64,000 nt of DNA from Thermoleophilia bacterium (lineage in GTDB: Bacteria > Actinomycetota > Thermoleophilia > Gaiellales > Gaiellaceae): positions 17,302 through 81,301 of the forward strand of contig JADLFG010000016.1 in NCBI GenBank assembly GCA_020845695.1. The letters run 5' to 3'. The first letter of the stretch is position 1. Each line of letters begins with the position of its first letter. Shown in pieces: positions 60,884 through 64,000 of this stretch. A model generated the notes under the pieces. It was not told where the DNA came from. It saw only the letters and a program-made list of their open reading frames with translations, and did not search any database. The translations under genes and the position numbers were made by a program.

Positions 60884-61951
60884 ATGAAAGCCAGAGCTGC
60901 CATCCTCGTCGATGCGGGCGCGCCGCTGCTCATCGACGAGATCGAGATCGGGGAGCCGGCCGCCGGCGAGGTGCTCGTTCGCAACCTCGCGACGGGGGTC
61001 TGCCACTCCCAGCTGCACCAGCTGCGGTCGCCGGTCTCGATCGGCCGCCCCGTGCTGCTCGGGCACGAGGCAGCCTCGGAGGTGCTCGCCGTCGGCGAGG
61101 GGGTCACCCATGTGCGCCCCGGCGATCGCGTCCTCTTGACCTGGCACCGCCGCGACGCCCGGGCCGAGGACGGCCTGCCGCCGGCGACGGGGGCGTCGTG
61201 GCGGGGCGAGCCGATCGCGGACGAGTGGGGCGGGATCTTCACCTGGTCGGATCACAGCCTCGTCAGGGAGGAGTACGTCGTGGCCGCGCCGGCGGAGATC
61301 GATCCGGCGCTCGCGAGCGTCATCGGCTGTGCGGTGATGACGGGCGCCGGGGCGGTGATGAACTCGGCTGCCGTACCCGCGGGCGCCTCCGTGGCGGTGA
61401 TCGGCGTCGGCGGAGTCGGCCTCTGCGCGGTCGCGGCAGCCGCCGCGCGGGGCGCCGGCCCGATCGTCGCCGTCGATCTGGATCAGGAGAAGCTCCGGTT
61501 CGCGCAGCGCTTCGGCGCCACGGTCACCGTCGACGCCCGGGCCGGCGATCCTGTCGAGCAGGTTCGCGAGGCGACGGGCGGGGGGGTCGACTTCGCGTTC
61601 GACTGCATCGGCCACAGCTCGACGACGCGGCAGGCCCTGCTGATGGCGCGGGCGGGCAACTGGACGGTCAACCGTGGCGGCGCGGCCGTGCTCGTCGGCT
61701 GGCCGGTCGCCGACGCCGAGATCGACGTCCTCGACGTCGTCGTCGGCGAGAAGCAGCTCCTCGGCTCGGCCGGCGGCTCGTGCCGGCCGGAGCGTGACTT
61801 CCCGACCTTCTACGACTGGCATCGCAGCGGAGCGCTCGACCTCGGCGCGCTCGTCACCGAGCGCTGGACGCTCGACGAGATCGACGTCGCCATCGACCGG
61901 CTGGCGAAGGGCCAGGTCTTCGGGCGGTCGGTGGTCGTCTTCGCTCAGTGA
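60884..61951 (+). CDS. Zinc-type medium-chain alcohol dehydrogenase
   Basis: A 355-residue dehydrogenase from ATG 60884 (AAGGAG upstream). Catalytic-site residues are Cys in TGVCHSQLHQL and HE in LLGHEAASEV. The structural-zinc Cys cluster of classical enzymes is absent, replaced by HRRDARAEDGLPPATG. The Rossmann motif is VIGVGGVGLCAV. It resembles mycothiol- or S-hydroxymethyl-type alcohol dehydrogenases. It is divergent from the THI5-like operon and overlaps TenA convergently by 7 bp. Confidence 0.88.
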   Translation: MKARAAILVDAGAPLLIDEIEIGEPAAGEVLVRNLATGVCHSQLHQLRSPVSIGRPVLLGHEAASEVLAVGEGVTHVRPGDRVLLTWHRRDARAEDGLPPATGASWRGEPIADEWGGIFTWSDHSLVREEYVVAAPAEIDPALASVIGCAVMTGAGAVMNSAAVPAGASVAVIGVGGVGLCAVAAAAARGAGPIVAVDLDQEKLRFAQRFGATVTVDARAGDPVEQVREATGGGVDFAFDCIGHSSTTRQALLMARAGNWTVNRGGAAVLVGWPVADAEIDVLDVVVGEKQLLGSAGGSCRPERDFPTFYDWHRSGALDLGALVTERWTLDEIDVAIDRLAKGQVFGRSVVVFAQ

Positions 61952-62643
61952 GCGGGCTGCGCGCCTGACGGCTCGATCGGCCAGGCCTCTCGTCGCCAGG
62001 CAGCGTCCCAGAACATCCACTCGTAGCGGCTCGCGGTGCGAAACGTCAGGCGGACGGAATCGCGCTCCGGTCCGCCCAGGCGGGAGCCCGCGCGATCCAT
62101 CAGGGCCACCACGGCATCGACGCCCGACTGGAACTCGGGGCTCTCGTAGCTCGAGATCCAGCGCTGGTAGATCGGGTGGGGCGAGCCGTGGCGCGCGAGC
62201 TGGCCGGCCACCTCCCGGTAGATCCAGAAGCACGGGAGCACGGAGGCGAGCCCGGTCGCGAACGGAGCTCCGTGCACGCGCCCGGAGATGTAGCTCGTGT
62301 ACGCGAGCCCGGTCGGCGACAGCTCGGCGCGGCTGACGTCCTCCGAGCTGAGGCCGAGGCGGGCCAGCAGGTCGTGGTGCAGGTTGCGCTCGACCGAGAT
62401 GACCCGGGCGGTGCGCGTCGCGAAGAACTCCGTGTCGTCCTGGGAGGGCGCTTTGCCCCCGAGCGTGCTGAGCGCCCTCGCGAACGTCTGCAGGTAGAGC
62501 GCGTCCTGAACGACGTAGTAGTGAAACGTCTGCTCCGGCAGGTCGCCGGCGGCGAGCCCCCGCAGGAACGGGTGGGCGACGATCGCATCGAAGAGCCCCG
62601 CGATGTCCGTCCAGAGCGCCTGCGTGAGGGAACGCCCTTCCAT
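61945..62643 (-). CDS. tenA: TenA-family aminopyrimidine aminohydrolase (thiaminase II)
   Basis: A 232-residue TenA. The nucleophile is C138 (VLPCFWIYREV), with E208 in SRYEWMFWD and D47 in VVQDALYL, all matching the TenA active site. It hydrolyses aminopyrimidine breakdown products of thiamin to HMP. Together with the THI5-like importer and amidohydrolase it supports a thiamin-pyrimidine salvage locus, although it is separated by the alcohol dehydrogenase. Confidence 0.93.
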   Translation of the reverse strand: MEGRSLTQALWTDIAGLFDAIVAHPFLRGLAAGDLPEQTFHYYVVQDALYLQTFARALSTLGGKAPSQDDTEFFATRTARVISVERNLHHDLLARLGLSSEDVSRAELSPTGLAYTSYISGRVHGAPFATGLASVLPCFWIYREVAGQLARHGSPHPIYQRWISSYESPEFQSGVDAVVALMDRAGSRLGGPERDSVRLTFRTASRYEWMFWDAAWRREAWPIEPSGAQPAH

Positions 62644-62806
62644 TGCAGAGCAACCCTAGCGCAGGGCGTGCCACGACTCCGCCGCGAGGCCGCCGGCGGG
62701 CCGAGCGAGCGGGATCTCGGGCGGAAGGGGCGCGCCTCGGCCCCGGGACGTCCTGACCGGCGCAACGGGGCGATGGGAGCCGCGGGACTACGATCTGCCC
62801 ACGGGC

Positions 62807-62956
62807 ATGCTCAGGTCCTCCCGCGAACGAGTCCAAGCGGTCGAATCGCGGCCGCCGGCCACGAGCGCCGGGGAGATCGTCGTGGGGCCCGGCGCCACGG
62901 TCCCCCACCTCGGCTGGGCGGCGGCGGCGCTCGCGGACCCCGCCGGGGCGGTGTAG
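62807..62956 (+). pseudogene. Possible VOC-domain C-terminal remnant
   Basis: A 49-codon frame ends GEIVVGPGATVPHLGWAAAA then LADPAGAV and TAG. This resembles the end of a glyoxalase/VOC domain (V-P-x-x-G ... LADPxGAV), which normally continues F-x-L. There is no N-terminal domain. The next gene's GTG follows the TAG directly. The rest of 62644-62806 shows nothing. Confidence 0.35.
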
Positions 62957-63679
62957 GTGGGCGAGGCATTCCTGTGGGGCGCGCTCGGGGCGTTGGCCTT
63001 GCTGGTCGGCGCGGTCGTCGCCTACGAGTTGCGGCCCGGCCGCAGGTTGATCGCGGTCGTGATGGCGCTCGGGACCGGCCTGCTGATCGGCTCGGTGTCG
63101 TTCGAGTTGATCGAGGAGGCGCTGGAGACGCAGTCGCTCGCATGGGTCGCCCTGCTCCTGCTGGTCGGTGCCGCCGCCTTCGCGGCCGGCGACTGGCTCC
63201 TCGAGCGCCGGGGAGGTGCGAACCGGAAGGACCCCACGGGCAAGCAGGGCGAGGGCTCGCCCCAGGCCATCGTGCTCGGCTCGATCCTCGACGGCATTCC
63301 CGAATCGTTCGTGCTCGGTCTCACCGTGCTCCAGGGCGGCGTCAGCCTGCCGCTGCTCGGCGGCATTCTCCTGACGAACCTGCCCGAGGGCATGGCGTCC
63401 TCGAGCGGTCTTCGCGAGTCCGGCTGGGCCAGGCACCGGGTTCTGCTCATGTGGGCGGCGGTCGTGCTCGCGTCCGGGCTCGCCGCCCTGGCCGGCTACG
63501 CGGTGCTCGACCCCGCGAGCGGGGAGGCTGGCGCGCTCATCCAGGCGTTCGCGGCCGGCGCGCTCCTGGCGATGCTCGCCGACACGCTGCTGCCGGAGGC
63601 GTACGCCGTCGAAGGCGTGCTGACCGGGCCCCTGGTGGTCGCCGGGCTCGCGCTCTCGCTGGCGCTGTCAGCGATCTGA
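62957..63679 (+). CDS. ZIP-family metal transporter
   Basis: A 240-residue membrane protein with about eight helices, starting at GTG 62957. The metal-pathway motifs of ZIP helices 4 and 5 are LDGIPESF (D112, E116) and LTNLPEGM (N141, E144). The usual first-position His of each motif is replaced. A His-poor cytoplasmic loop lies at residues 84-103. It likely moves zinc, iron or another divalent cation. Confidence 0.85.
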   Translation: MGEAFLWGALGALALLVGAVVAYELRPGRRLIAVVMALGTGLLIGSVSFELIEEALETQSLAWVALLLLVGAAAFAAGDWLLERRGGANRKDPTGKQGEGSPQAIVLGSILDGIPESFVLGLTVLQGGVSLPLLGGILLTNLPEGMASSSGLRESGWARHRVLLMWAAVVLASGLAALAGYAVLDPASGEAGALIQAFAAGALLAMLADTLLPEAYAVEGVLTGPLVVAGLALSLALSAI

Positions 63680-64000
63680 CCCGGGCCGGGCAGCGAGTGT
63701 CAGGCGCACCCGGCAGCCGCCCCGGCCTGCTCGGTCGGTCTCCTGATCGCCGCGGTCCTCGCCGCCACGACGGCCGCACTCGTTGCTCGCTTCCTGCCCG
63801 CCCGGGGATCCGCCCCTCCAGGATGATCGGGCCGACCCGGCCGACGCGGGTCAGGTCGTCAGCCCGGATCGTCAGGTGCGTGCCCCGGGCCGTCCTCGAA
63901 TCCGCCGGCGGGGCCGGCCCGGCGCGTCGCCCGAGGGGGGCCAGATCCTCCGGCTTCCACCGGGCTGCCGGCGGCTCGCGGGATCACGGCAGGAGAGGCG
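63680..64000. other. Window-end region, 321 bp, without supportable gene
   Basis: GC-rich sequence. A short frame directly after the ZIP stop contains one hydrophobic stretch (SVGLLIAAVLAATTAALVA) but has no credible start, and no homology is evident. I see no other structure. Confidence 0.4.

Noticed and set aside
63677..63826. In-frame continuation after the ZIP transporter TGA as another selenoprotein
   Set aside because: The TGA follows a complete eighth helix, does not align with any catalytic residue, and the following 48 codons show no family signal.
1..64000. CRISPR arrays, rRNA genes, transposases, prophage structural genes
   Set aside because: None seen on either strand by reading; the only repeats are the short ones listed.

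Overview
The window is GC-rich throughout, with GTG starts, 4-bp start/stop overlaps and F420/LLM-type oxidoreductases. Together these suggest a high-GC actinobacterium, possibly of the Thermoleophilia (Solirubrobacterales/Gaiellales) type. That placement is inference from style and gene content; no marker gene for taxonomy is present.

Layout. 0-4.1 kb: a two-component system (kinase truncated by the window edge), an AMP-forming acyl-CoA synthetase and tRNA-Lys(TTT). 4.3-15.5 kb: an accessory island on the minus strand. It holds an RlaP-like nucleotidyltransferase pair, a decayed HTH antitoxin on the opposite strand, and a tight run of five genes: type III-like restriction subunit, methyltransferase, fused XRE-ImmA/IrrE protease, DUF4411 PIN protein and a large protein with a HEPN-type motif. 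15.8-31.3 kb: a catabolic locus with a DUF1989 protein, a phosphotriesterase-family hydrolase, an SDR, an E2 and a fused E1 alpha-beta of a 2-oxoacid dehydrogenase, a Dpp-type ABC importer with its lipoprotein, a VOC protein, a zinc alcohol dehydrogenase, a double Lrp/AsnC regulator and a second SDR. 31.3-33.7 kb: an SBP fragment and a second XRE / ImmA / PIN module, here as three separate genes with a clear operator. 33.7-42.3 kb: glutaryl-CoA dehydrogenase-like enzyme, malate synthase, a thioesterase, and a five-gene indolepyruvate/2-oxoacid:ferredoxin oxidoreductase operon with a tandem TetR-like operator at its first start codon. 42.3-51.2 kb: secreted proteins, UspA, an APC permease, an AhpD-like gene interrupted by TGA, tRNA-Asp, a 1151-residue Calx-beta protein and a PIN remnant. 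51.2-64 kb: YceI, two LLM oxidoreductases, a rubredoxin-like/FAD reductase pair, an OsmC-like gene interrupted by TGA, a ThiXYZ-like transporter with an amidohydrolase and TenA (probable thiamin-pyrimidine salvage), and a ZIP transporter.

The strongest discoveries are two probable selenoprotein genes that would each be mis-annotated as truncated. In an AhpD-like gene, TGA falls on the second residue of the CxxC motif (C87-Y-Y-U90). In an OsmC-like gene, TGA falls on the second conserved cysteine (C58/U126; E. coli OsmC C59/C125). Each UGA is followed by a hairpin whose apical loop starts about 15-16 nt downstream with a G, as in bacterial SECIS elements. The second point of interest is the five-gene defence operon and the presence of two differently built XRE/ImmA/PIN modules within 25 kb.
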